Source: Bin87 sp965203855
GTDB taxonomy: Bacteria > Chloroflexota > Dehalococcoidia > Lucifugimonadales > UBA3495
Direction of reading: 5' to 3'
Assembly: GCA_965203855.1 (NCBI GenBank)
Contig: CBDBDN010000005.1
Span: forward strand, 992,001-1,056,000
Length of the DNA stretch: 64,000 bases
Shown: positions 1-7,921 of the stretch, one piece after another
Layout of the letters: the number at the start of each line of letters is the position of its first letter
Position numbering within the stretch: position 1 is the first letter of the stretch
Translations under genes and position numbers: made by a program
Notes under the pieces: model-generated
Database searches by the model: none
Seen by the model: only the letters and a program-made list of their open reading frames with translations
Told to the model about the DNA's origin: nothing

Positions 1-999
1 TCGGAAGCGGATCTGATTCTGCTGGTGGACAACGCGCAATCGCCGATGCAGGCCGCCCCGCTGGAACTGCTGCGGTCGGCCGGCTCTAGCGGTCACGGGC
101 ACAAACTGGCCGTCGCCTTTACGCACTTTGACCAGGTGCAAGGCGACAACTTAAGCGGCTATGCCCAGAAACGCAACCATGTCCGGGCCTCCATCGGGAA
201 TGCCATTGCCAGCCTGCGGGATTATCTCGGCGCTCCGGTAACGGAAATACTGCAAGAGCAGTTGAACGATAATGACTTTTACCTGGGCGGATTGAACCGT
301 GCCACCGGCGAAATCCCCGGCGGTTTCCGCAAGAGTATGCGGGAGTTGCTGGAGCAGATGCAGCAGTCGGCAGAACGCTCCGCACTGCCCGACGTCGCTC
401 CCAATTACAATGTCGTCCGGCTGGAGCTCGTTCTGCGCGACGCTACTGACGATTTCAAAAATCCCTGGCAAGGACGGTTGGGGCTTCGCTCTTATGAGGG
501 TGTTCGTAAGGAACACTGGGGCCGCGTCAAAGCGTTGTGCCGGCGCATTGCCAATCGGTGGGACAACGATGAATACGACGGGCTGCGGCCACGAGCCGAC
601 TTGATTCGCCAGCTGCAAACCGGCATATCGCTCTGGTTGGACAACCCCGCCGGCTGGAATCGGCAGCCGGCAGACGCGCAGGAAGCCCAAGCGGTCATCA
701 ACGAGATACGCCAGCGCGTCTATAACCGCATCCATGCAATGGCCGAAGTTCGTCTGGTCTCCGGCCACATCGCCGATTGGGGAACCGCATTCGCATTCAG
801 CGGCACCGGGTCGAGCCATCGGAGGGCAAAGAAAATGGCGCAAATATATGACGCCGCAGCGCCTTCTATCACCTCGGCGTTGAACATCTCGTCCCAGCAG
901 TTTCTGGACCAGGTTATCCAGATAGTCCGGGAAGCGGTTGAGGAATACGGCGGTTCTGTGGAAGGCGCCGGGGATCGCAAACCCGTCGCAGCCGCGTGA
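1..999 (+). CDS. C-terminal part of a GTPase-like protein (5' truncated by window)
   Basis: The frame is open from the first base, so the gene starts upstream of the window; 332 residues are visible. The visible N-terminus has a hydrophobic strand (LILLVD) and, about 35 residues on, AVAFTHFDQV. That order resembles the strand after G3 followed by a degenerate G4 (T/NKxD) of dynamin-like or septin-like P-loop GTPases. The P-loop itself would lie outside the window, so the assignment cannot be confirmed. The rest is helical and charged, with no recognised domain. A 56-residue gene follows 68 bases downstream. Confidence 0.5.
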   Translation, partial: SEADLILLVDNAQSPMQAAPLELLRSAGSSGHGHKLAVAFTHFDQVQGDNLSGYAQKRNHVRASIGNAIASLRDYLGAPVTEILQEQLNDNDFYLGGLNRATGEIPGGFRKSMRELLEQMQQSAERSALPDVAPNYNVVRLELVLRDATDDFKNPWQGRLGLRSYEGVRKEHWGRVKALCRRIANRWDNDEYDGLRPRADLIRQLQTGISLWLDNPAGWNRQPADAQEAQAVINEIRQRVYNRIHAMAEVRLVSGHIADWGTAFAFSGTGSSHRRAKKMAQIYDAAAPSITSALNISSQQFLDQVIQIVREAVEEYGGSVEGAGDRKPVAAA

Positions 1000-1067
1000 A
1001 GGGCCAAGCGGCATATCCAATCTGGCGGGTAGCCTTACGCTATCCGCCAGCAACCAAGAGGTGCATC

Positions 1068-1238
1068 ATGTTCAATCGCTACGACGAACAGCAAATTCGC
1101 CAGGAAGCCGCCAGCCAGGCTATCAACAAGACGATACGGCTAATCAGCGAGAGGACGAACATACCGTTCCCTACGGTTGGAACTCCATCCGAAAATAGGG
1201 CCGCTATGATAGAAATCCTGCGGAGCCGGCTCCGCTAA
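1068..1238 (+). CDS. small hypothetical protein (56 aa)
   Basis: This 56-residue basic protein starts MFNRYDEQQIRQEA and ends ILRSRLR. An earlier in-frame codon exists, but the ATG at 1068 is preceded by AGAGGTG at a fair distance, so it is chosen. No family is recognised. It lies just behind the GTPase-like gene on the same strand and its stop is part of a strong hairpin, so the two probably form one transcript. Confidence 0.5.
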   Translation: MFNRYDEQQIRQEAASQAINKTIRLISERTNIPFPTVGTPSENRAAMIEILRSRLR

Positions 1239-1284
1239 CCGAACCGGGGCCGCTGTTGCTACAACGGCGGCCCCGGTTTCGGTT
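1237..1284 (+). terminator. long GC-rich hairpin at the end of the small ORF
   Basis: AACCGAACCGGGGCCGC pairs with GCGGCCCCGGTTTCGGTT across the loop with one bulged T, and GTTG/CAAC pairs again near the tip. It overlaps the stop codon at 1238. No T-run follows, so it is either a factor-dependent terminator or an RNA-stabilising hairpin. Confidence 0.55.
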
Positions 1285-1380
1285 ACAATCATCTGCGTCA
1301 ATTGTGCTAAACTACATCCCACGCATCAACCAACCCACCCAATCCAACGCCCCGCCAACCTCCCCCCCGGAGCCTCCGCC

Positions 1381-2523
1381 ATGACCACTACCACCAAAGA
1401 CCCCATCCTCGTCGTCATCCAGCTTACCGGCGGCAACGACTACCTCAATACCGTCATCCCCTACGCCGACGGACGCTATCACGACAACCGCCCTACCGTC
1501 GGCATTCCCGCCGCCGCCTTGCCCATTGATGACAATTTCGCTTTCAATCCGGCGCTCCCCGAAATCAAGTCCCTGTACGATGCCGGCAAAGTCGCCGTCA
1601 TCAACGGCGTCGGCTATCCCACGCCCAACCGCTCGCACTTCCGCAGTATGGACATCTGGCACACCTGCGAGCCGGAAAAAGTCGGCACCGAAGGCTGGCT
1701 GGGCCGCGTCATCCGCGACCTGGACCCCCATGCCGAAAATGTGCTGACCGGCGTCAACTTTGGACGCGGCCTGCCCCGCGCCATGGCCCTGCCCGGCGTC
1801 CCGGTGGCCTCCGTAGCCGTGCTGGAAACCTACGGCGTGCTGACCGGCATCACCCAGGAACCGGAACGCGCCCAGGCCCTGGACATTTTCACCCGGATGT
1901 ACTCCCCCACCGTCGGCCTGGGCGCCACAATGGACTACCTGGGCCAGACCGGCCTTGACGCCCTCAAAGGCGCCGACATCCTCAAGGCCGCCCCGGATCT
2001 GTATGTCTCCGGCGTGGAATACGCCGATACCGGCATCGGGCGCAACCTGCAAGGCATCGCCAAAGTGCTGACCGCCAACCTGGGCACGCGGGTGTTCTAC
2101 ACGCAGCAAGGCGGCTACGATACCCACGCCAGCGAAGCCGATACGCACCCCAGGCTGCTGGGCGATTTCAGCCGCGCCGTCAGCGATTTCTACGCCGACC
2201 TGCGCGAGCATACCGACAGCGACGGCGAACCGCTGTCCAGTCGGGTAGTAATGCTCGCCTTTACCGAGTTCGGGCGGCGCGTCAAGGACAACGGCAGCGG
2301 CACCGACCACGGCAGCGGCGGCGCCGCCTTCGCCATCGGCGACCCGGTGCGCGGCGGTATGTACGGCGAATACCCGTCCCTGGCCGAACCCGACCTGGTC
2401 GAGGGCGACCTGGCGTTCAACACCGACTTCCGCGGCGTCTATGGCGCGCTGGTAGAGCAATGGCTCGGCCTGGACGCGCAGCCCATAGTAGGCGGCAACT
2501 TCGAGCAGCCGGAGTTCGTGTAA
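1381..2523 (+). CDS. DUF1501 domain-containing protein
   Basis: This 380-residue protein has typical DUF1501 features: an N-terminal VVIQLTGGNDYLNTVIPY, then INGVGYPTPNRSHFRSMD near residue 80, a YDTHA motif near 245 and FTEFGRRVKDNGSGTDHG near 300. DUF1501 proteins belong to the alkaline-phosphatase/sulfatase-like fold group; many are exported by the Tat pathway and their reaction is unknown. Here there is no twin-arginine leader and the domain begins at residue 8, so this copy is probably cytoplasmic. GGAGCC precedes the ATG. A DUF1800 partner gene, often found next to this family, is absent. Confidence 0.85.
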   Translation: MTTTTKDPILVVIQLTGGNDYLNTVIPYADGRYHDNRPTVGIPAAALPIDDNFAFNPALPEIKSLYDAGKVAVINGVGYPTPNRSHFRSMDIWHTCEPEKVGTEGWLGRVIRDLDPHAENVLTGVNFGRGLPRAMALPGVPVASVAVLETYGVLTGITQEPERAQALDIFTRMYSPTVGLGATMDYLGQTGLDALKGADILKAAPDLYVSGVEYADTGIGRNLQGIAKVLTANLGTRVFYTQQGGYDTHASEADTHPRLLGDFSRAVSDFYADLREHTDSDGEPLSSRVVMLAFTEFGRRVKDNGSGTDHGSGGAAFAIGDPVRGGMYGEYPSLAEPDLVEGDLAFNTDFRGVYGALVEQWLGLDAQPIVGGNFEQPEFV

Positions 2524-2554
2524 AACCGGAGCTCGTGCCAAAGGGGAAACGCCG

Positions 2555-2962
2555 ATGCCTGCGATGCCGACGACAATACTCCCCGGCGCCGTCATTGGAG
2601 GCCCGTCAATGGGAACTTTCAACATTGATTTCTCCATTGGCAACGCCGACGGCGACGGGTCGCTCCTGTTGTCGGGAATGGTAGATACGGGCTCCCTGTA
2701 CTCCATAATCCCGGAAGTTATCCTGGACGAATTGGGCATCGCACGGGACGAGCAGGAATGGTTCAGCCTCGCCGACGGTTCCATCCGGGAAATGTCAATC
2801 GGCCTGGCCCTGATTGAGATAGAGGGACGCCGCCGCACCGTCCACGTCGCTTTTGGCCCGGACAATGATGTTGTTCTGGTTGGCGCAATGACGCTGGAAA
2901 GGTTCGGCGTCGCCGCCGACCCGCTGCACCGCCGCCTGATTCCTGCCCGCATCACGATGTAG
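2555..2962 (+). CDS. retropepsin-like aspartic protease (clan AA)
   Basis: A 135-residue protein with the single-domain retropepsin pattern: a beta-rich N-terminus, the catalytic motif VDTGS at residues 43-47, a SLADGS flap-like turn near 68 and the C-terminal ILxAMTLERFG...DPxHRRLIP segment. Members of this bacterial group act as homodimers, each subunit giving one catalytic Asp. The start at 2555 follows GGGGA; ATG 2609 is an alternative. It is the first of three tandem paralogues and the only one that looks fully intact. Its substrate is unknown. Confidence 0.7.
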   Translation: MPAMPTTILPGAVIGGPSMGTFNIDFSIGNADGDGSLLLSGMVDTGSLYSIIPEVILDELGIARDEQEWFSLADGSIREMSIGLALIEIEGRRRTVHVAFGPDNDVVLVGAMTLERFGVAADPLHRRLIPARITM

Positions 2963-3107
2963 CCGGAGGATGGAAAATACGATACGCTATGTCCACGATT
3001 TCGCACACCGCCTCAGTCGCCCTCTACGCCAAAATTGCCGAAAAGTCCTGTGCGCCCGGCTTGGACTGCCACGCTTGCGCGCCGCCCGGTTGCCGGGAGA
3101 CGGATTT

Positions 3108-3530
3108 ATGTTGACATTAGAGAAAACTGTCGCCGACCCTACAATCCTGCCCGGCTCCGTCGTCGGCGTCAACCCACCGGCAACTTTCCCCGCCGAACTC
3201 ACTCTGTACAGCCCGGACGGAACGCGCTGCCGGACACTCGCCGGAACGGTGGATACCCGGATGTTTTACACGGTCATACCCGAGACGGTTTTGGCCGCCC
3301 TTGGCATTGCTCCGCAGTGTGAGCAGCGCGTTCACTTCCCGGACGGCTCCGCAGCTAAACTCCCGGTGGCCTGGGCCTCCGTAGAGCTGCAAGGCAAATC
3401 CGGCGCCGCCCTAGTCGCCTTTGGCAAAAACGCCTCCCAGGCTGTCATCGGCAAAGAAACACTCATCGGACTGGCCTTTGCCGCCGACCCGGCAAACCGG
3501 CAGTTTATCCCGGTGCTGCTGCATCTGTAA
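3108..3530 (+). CDS. retropepsin-like protein with altered active site (DTR)
   Basis: A 140-residue paralogue of the preceding protein. The start at 3108 follows GGGAGA at good spacing; the longer frame from 2970 has no ribosome site and a composition unlike the family. The catalytic DTG is replaced by DTR at residues 49-51 (GTVDTRMFYTVIP), while the flanking fold is kept, including the C-terminal DPANRQFIPVL. In retropepsins the Gly after Asp-Thr shapes the active-site loop, so this copy is probably inactive. It may be decaying or may keep only a binding role. Confidence 0.6.
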   Translation: MLTLEKTVADPTILPGSVVGVNPPATFPAELTLYSPDGTRCRTLAGTVDTRMFYTVIPETVLAALGIAPQCEQRVHFPDGSAAKLPVAWASVELQGKSGAALVAFGKNASQAVIGKETLIGLAFAADPANRQFIPVLLHL

Positions 3531-3544
3531 CCCCATGCTGTGCT

Positions 3545-3936
3545 ATGTCCGGCTACTCCGTCGCATTTACTCTGTACGGCTCGGATACCTCACGCTCACG
3601 CACGCTTGACGGCGTGATTGACACCGGTGCAACCTTCACCGTAGTTCCGGCGCCGGTTTTGGATGATCTTGGCATACCCCGCGCGGAGTACGCCTTGTTC
3701 AGCCTTGCCGACGGTTCAGTTCAGGAACTGGCCATCGGTTATGCGATGCTGGAACTGCAAGGCTGGAACTGCAAGGCTATACCGCTCCGGTCAGAGTTGT
3801 ATTCGGTTCTGACCGGCGTAAAACCCTGATTGGTTTAACCAGTTTGGAGACGCTTCGGTTAGCCATCGACCCGGTGCATCGGCGCCTGCTGCCCGTTGAC
3901 CGGATTGTCCTGCTGCCGGATGATGATACGCTATAG
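3545..3936 (+). pseudogene. third retropepsin-like gene, frameshifted by a 14-bp tandem duplication
   Basis: The open frame gives 94 residues with an intact VIDTGATF motif (DTG at 26-28) and SLADGS, then derails at LELQGWNCKAIPL and stops at 3829. Removing one copy of the duplicated GCTGGAACTGCAAG restores the family sequence: AMLELQGYTAPVRVVFG, then TLIGLTSLETLRLAIDP and HRRLLPVD, ending at the TAG at 3934-3936. The break therefore comes from a slippage duplication and not from general decay. No clear ribosome site precedes the ATG; translation may have been coupled to the gene ending 14 bases upstream. Confidence 0.75.
3748..3775 (+). repeat. 14-bp perfect tandem duplication inside the third protease gene
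   Basis: GCTGGAACTGCAAG occurs twice in direct succession (3748-3761 and 3762-3775), followed by a further GCT. The extra 14 bases shift the reading frame of the surrounding gene. Confidence 0.95.
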
Positions 3937-4172
3937 CCCACACTGCCGCGCATCATCGCCGCTTGGCAAGTCAAATGAACCACAATCAGCAATATCGCGC
4001 CTCTGGGTTGCGCCATGTTTCCAAGTCGTCGTATCCTGCGGAACAAGTATCCTAAATCGGCGCTGCTGTGTCCGCCTGTTATTTGAAAAACAGCGCCCCG
4101 CAGTTAAGCGACTTGGGCGTTGAAATCATATCTACCAGCAGCGCCAGTCGCTATGTACGCAGGTGATGCCAA

Positions 4173-5435
4173 ATGACTGCCAATTCCAACGGCGCCCACA
4201 CCGCCCCTACCCCGTCGCCGTCCCCCGGTTCCGCCGTCTATGTGGACACCGAGAACCTCCAGGACAATGACCGGGCGCGCGACACCGTCGCCCAGGTTAT
4301 CGCCGGCTGGCCGGACGGCTGCCCGCCCCTCTCCGCCCTGTCGCTCTATGTCCGCGCCGACAAAACGGCGATGTGGCAGCTCTGGGCCGATGCCGAATAC
4401 CCGTCCCTGCGCGTCCGCGTCCGCGGCGTGCAGCACTTCACCAACAACAAGGCCAAAAACTCGGCCGACCTGGCAATCACCGCCGACGCCATCGGCGACC
4501 TGGCCACCGGGCAGGCCGCCACCATCGCCGTCGTCAGCAACGACAGCGACTTCGGCGCCCTGTTCATTAAAGTGAAAGAGCTGGCGTCGGCCGCCGGCGC
4601 GGAGCAGACGCCTTTCCTGTGGATCACCACCGCCGACGGCAGCAGCGGCATCTCCCCGGAAATCGAACGGTTCATCCCGGAACGGCTCCGCTGGGATTTG
4701 TCAGCAACCCCAATAGCAATGCCAGCCACCCCGGAACCGGAGCCGGCGTCTCCGCAACCGGCCACTCCGCCCACTCCATCCAAAGCGCCGCCCACAGCCG
4801 AATCCCCGCCCCCAACTCCGCCGCCCGCATCCTCAAACGGAACGGCCAGCAATGCGGCAATCGCCGCTGAGCTGATACGCCGCCTCCCCGTCGGACGATT
4901 CAAGGCCGCTGACGCGGAGGAAGTTATCAAGAGACGCTGGCCCCGACATCCGGCAGTAGGCAACACTTCGCACGTCGGGCATTTGCTCAGCGAAGTGTGG
5001 CCTCTGCTGGAAAAACGCGGGGTAGCGATGCCGCGCAAAACCTCACCCCGCACCTACGAAATCACTCAAGCATCCAAAGACAGCCTTGCGCCCAGCCGTC
5101 TGGCCGCCGGCAAAAGCCCAGCCGATGCGCCGCCGGCCCCCGCCCCGGCAACGCCCCGGCAATCCGCTGCCGAACCTACCCCGGAGCAGCTGGCCGCCGC
5201 CGTGGCATCCTCTATCACAGAGGATATTTTCAGCGCCACCGCTGCCCAGCCCGCAATCAAAGCCCGCTGGCCCCAGCATCCGGCGGCGGCCACTACCGCG
5301 CAGCGGTTTGGAACCTGGTTTGCGGAGCAGCTCTGGCCGGTTATGGAGCAGCACGGCGTCGTCCTTGCCAAAGAAAAGCCGCGCCGCTACGAAATGACGC
5401 CCGACGCGCGGCACCGCCTGACCGCCCTGTCTTAG
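4173..5435 (+). CDS. NYN-domain (PIN-like) protein with two winged-helix/LOTUS-like repeats
   Basis: A 420-residue protein. Residues 21-180 match a NYN domain: VYVDTENL (Asp25), SADLAITADAI (Asp99) and VSNDSDFGALF (Asp124, Asp126) supply the acidic metal site expected of this PIN-like nuclease fold. A Pro/Ser/Ala-rich linker follows (about 185-220). Two related domains then occur at about 225-297 and 335-418, each with a helix pair, an AxxxIKxRWPxHP motif, a xLWPxLExxGV strand and an RxYExT end, resembling OST-HTH/LOTUS RNA-binding modules. The likely role is RNA cleavage or RNA binding; substrates are unknown. It stands alone, and AGGTG precedes the ATG. Confidence 0.75.
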   Translation: MTANSNGAHTAPTPSPSPGSAVYVDTENLQDNDRARDTVAQVIAGWPDGCPPLSALSLYVRADKTAMWQLWADAEYPSLRVRVRGVQHFTNNKAKNSADLAITADAIGDLATGQAATIAVVSNDSDFGALFIKVKELASAAGAEQTPFLWITTADGSSGISPEIERFIPERLRWDLSATPIAMPATPEPEPASPQPATPPTPSKAPPTAESPPPTPPPASSNGTASNAAIAAELIRRLPVGRFKAADAEEVIKRRWPRHPAVGNTSHVGHLLSEVWPLLEKRGVAMPRKTSPRTYEITQASKDSLAPSRLAAGKSPADAPPAPAPATPRQSAAEPTPEQLAAAVASSITEDIFSATAAQPAIKARWPQHPAAATTAQRFGTWFAEQLWPVMEQHGVVLAKEKPRRYEMTPDARHRLTALS

Positions 5436-5681
5436 TGGACATTGAAACGTATGCCAGGTTCGTGCCCGACGGGAGCGGCAATCCGGTTCTCCTTTCGCGT
5501 ACTGCCGGCGTCGGAGTTAGATATATCCCAAGTGGGGCCGTGAGACCGTGGCTAGAAATTGCTCCTGGGTTTGAGGTTAATGACGCCGCCCGGTTGACAA
5601 TCCGTCCATTCTGTAAGAACATAGGTTCGTTACGCCGCCGGCCTCCCTATTTTCGCCGGCGCCAGCGAGGAATGTTGACCT

Positions 5682-7139
5682 ATGCTCATCAAACGGACGC
5701 CCGACCGCTACGACAAACTGCAAATCCTCGGCGGCATGGCCGCTGCCGATGACATCCTTACCGCCGGCAAAGCCGACGGCCATCAGACTGCCGGGTATCA
5801 GGCCGACGGGCATACCCTCGGCGCCAAGTTCGCCGCCGGTTCCGTCGGGCGCGGCCCCAACCGCGTCGCCTACTCCGACCCCCGCAAAAACCCGGCCCCC
5901 GGCATCTACAAGGCCAGCTTGCCCAACGGCAAGAAAATCAACCTGATGCGCGTAATGTTCACCGACTTCTGCAAGATGGACTGCGCCTACTGCCCCAACA
6001 GCGTCTATGTCCCCCGCAAGCGCTACGCTTTCAAGCGCGACGAACTGGCCGACACTTTCGCCGAACTGCACAGCCGTCTGGCCGTGGACGGCCTGTTCCT
6101 CAGCTCCGGCATCGCCGGCGACGGCTCCAAAACCACCCAGCGCCTGGTGGAAACCGTGGAAATCATCCGCAAAAAGCACGGCTTCAAGGGCTACATCCAT
6201 ATGAAAGTGATGCCCGGCGCCAGCCGCGAGCTGGTAGAACGAGCGCACCGCTTGGGCAGCCGTCTCTCCGTCAACATTGAGACTCCGGAGCCGGACATGA
6301 TGCGCCGCATCAGCCCCCACAAGGATTTGCAGCAAGACATCCTGGATCCTATGGCCTGGATTAACGACCTGACTGGCGCCAGCAGCGGCGGCGCCGTCGG
6401 CCAGGCGACGCAGTTCGTCGTCGGCGCTGCCGACGAATCCGACCGCCAGATTTACCGCCGCGTCGATCAGATGTACACCGACTGGAACCTCAAACGGGTC
6501 TATTACCCGCCGTTCCGGCCCGCCCGCTACACTCCGATGGAGGAAAAGCCGCCGGTGCCCGCCGGCCGGGAGCATCGCCTCTACCAGATGGACTGGCTGC
6601 GCCGCGTCTATCAGTTCGGCAGCGCCGAAATTGACCTGGCCTTTGACCGCGCCGGCTTCCTCTCTTTGGAGCAGGACCCCAAGACCGTCATTGCGATGGA
6701 AAACCTGGACGCCTTTCCCGTTGACCTGAACGCCGCCAGCCGGGAGCAGCTGCTGCGTATCCCCGGCATCGGGCCGGTGTCCGCCGGACGCATCCTGGAG
6801 AACCGCCGCCGGCACACCGTTGACAACTGGCGCGACTTGCAAGCGATGGGCGTCGTCCGCAAGCGCGCCTGGCCCTATGTCATCTTCCCCGGCCAGCGTC
6901 CGCCGTCCGGCAAGCAGCTGCGCCTGGAACTGTTCGACGAAGCCCAGGACCGCCGCCAAGCCGAGGCCGCCGGCATCGCCTTGCCGCCGCCCCGTTCCTC
7001 CGGCCTGGCAACCCTAATGGAACGCCCGGCGGCCTATAGCATCGGCGCCGGCAGCAGCAATGACAACGCCTGCATCCCCGGCAGCAAGGGCGCAATGTGC
7101 GCCGGCTGCCCGGTGAACCCTACCCGCCCGGCGGGGTAG
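5682..7139 (+). CDS. putative DNA modification/repair radical SAM protein with helix-hairpin-helix
   Basis: A 485-residue protein with a radical SAM cluster motif CKMDCAYC (Cys97, Cys101, Cys104), read as CxxxCxxC, in the usual position after the first strand. Around residues 345-375 the sequence FPVDLNAASREQLLRIPG and the following GIGPVSAGRIL form a helix-hairpin-helix, a non-specific DNA-binding module. This layout matches the family described as rSAM linked to uracil-DNA-glycosylase (TIGR03916). The usual glycosylase-domain partner is not next to it. The C-terminus carries two more Cys in CAGCPV. GAGG lies upstream of the ATG. It converges with the next gene, 4 bases away. Confidence 0.8.
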   Translation: MLIKRTPDRYDKLQILGGMAAADDILTAGKADGHQTAGYQADGHTLGAKFAAGSVGRGPNRVAYSDPRKNPAPGIYKASLPNGKKINLMRVMFTDFCKMDCAYCPNSVYVPRKRYAFKRDELADTFAELHSRLAVDGLFLSSGIAGDGSKTTQRLVETVEIIRKKHGFKGYIHMKVMPGASRELVERAHRLGSRLSVNIETPEPDMMRRISPHKDLQQDILDPMAWINDLTGASSGGAVGQATQFVVGAADESDRQIYRRVDQMYTDWNLKRVYYPPFRPARYTPMEEKPPVPAGREHRLYQMDWLRRVYQFGSAEIDLAFDRAGFLSLEQDPKTVIAMENLDAFPVDLNAASREQLLRIPGIGPVSAGRILENRRRHTVDNWRDLQAMGVVRKRAWPYVIFPGQRPPSGKQLRLELFDEAQDRRQAEAAGIALPPPRSSGLATLMERPAAYSIGAGSSNDNACIPGSKGAMCAGCPVNPTRPAG

Positions 7140-7143
7140 CAAA

Positions 7144-7626
7144 CTACTCCGCCTCAACGTCCTCGGACGGGATCTCGTACCAGTGCAACCGCCCGGTTTC
7201 AACCAGGGTAGGTATATCATAATCGGAGCGCACGCCGGCTACTGCGGACAAGGCGGGCCGCCCGGTAAAGCGGGCAATATACTCGGCGTTCCGCAGCGCG
7301 CGGCGGGAATCCCGTCCGTTGACAGTAAAGGATGCTTCTACGGCGATATAGTGGATCCGGCCGTCGTAGTCGGCAGCGCGCATCACCAGGTCAGCCCGGT
7401 GAAAGCTCAACAGGTCGCCCCGCGCCAAGTCGGATGTGTCGTTAGCGCGCGTCATATCCATAAGATCAGCCCGCGCCAGCGTATCTACCAGCTCAAAGCC
7501 CATCTCCCGGGCAATCATCTCGGCCTCATTATGGGCAATATCGTAGATCATACGCTCCTTAATCCAGGTAATATCATCCTGGAGACGATCCCATTTGGCA
7601 TCGCTGTCGTCTGTCGTAGTGGTCAT
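7144..7626 (-). CDS. hypothetical protein, possible PD-(D/E)XK-like fold
   Basis: A 160-residue protein. The start chosen (MTTTTDDSDAKWDRL) avoids an upstream extension that reads through a REP-like element. The N-terminal 40 residues are helical; then comes a segment with ARGDLLSFHRADLVM, HYIAVEASF and a basic helix RRALRNAEYIARFTGR. The Asp followed by a hydrophobic strand with Glu (VEAS) is reminiscent of a PD-(D/E)XK nuclease core in which the usual Lys is Ser, but this is a weak pattern. Similar short coiled-coil plus nuclease-like proteins are common in filamentous and deep-branching bacteria. Confidence 0.55.
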   Translation of the reverse strand: MTTTTDDSDAKWDRLQDDITWIKERMIYDIAHNEAEMIAREMGFELVDTLARADLMDMTRANDTSDLARGDLLSFHRADLVMRAADYDGRIHYIAVEASFTVNGRDSRRALRNAEYIARFTGRPALSAVAGVRSDYDIPTLVETGRLHWYEIPSEDVEAE

Positions 7627-7721
7627 CGTACTAACCTCTGGAACATCATAGCACGCCCCAGCGCAACTTACCGCAGCTGCCCGCCATCCGATAGCGTTTT
7701 CGATTAGGTGGTCTAAATTTC

Positions 7722-7816
7722 CCGTCATTCCAGCAAAGACGGAATCCAGAGGCGCAATTCGCCACAACGGTAATGGACCCGGCTATCATAGATTCCGGAT
7801 TTCGCCGGAATGACGG
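7722..7816. repeat. REP-like inverted-end element (degenerate left end)
   Basis: The element starts CCGTCATTCCAGCAAAGACG and ends TTTCGCCGGAATGACGG, with about 50 bases between the inverted ends. It is a decayed member of the ~97-bp family best seen at 38586, 45382 and 57748. It lies between divergent genes. Confidence 0.7.
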
Positions 7817-7921
7817 TGAATACAACCACACGCCATAAAAATGAAACGCTGCCTACTGCCTCTGTGGTATCATTCCCCACGCAACGCATCCGTACCCCAT
7901 TGCCCGGAGGCCGACCGTCCC

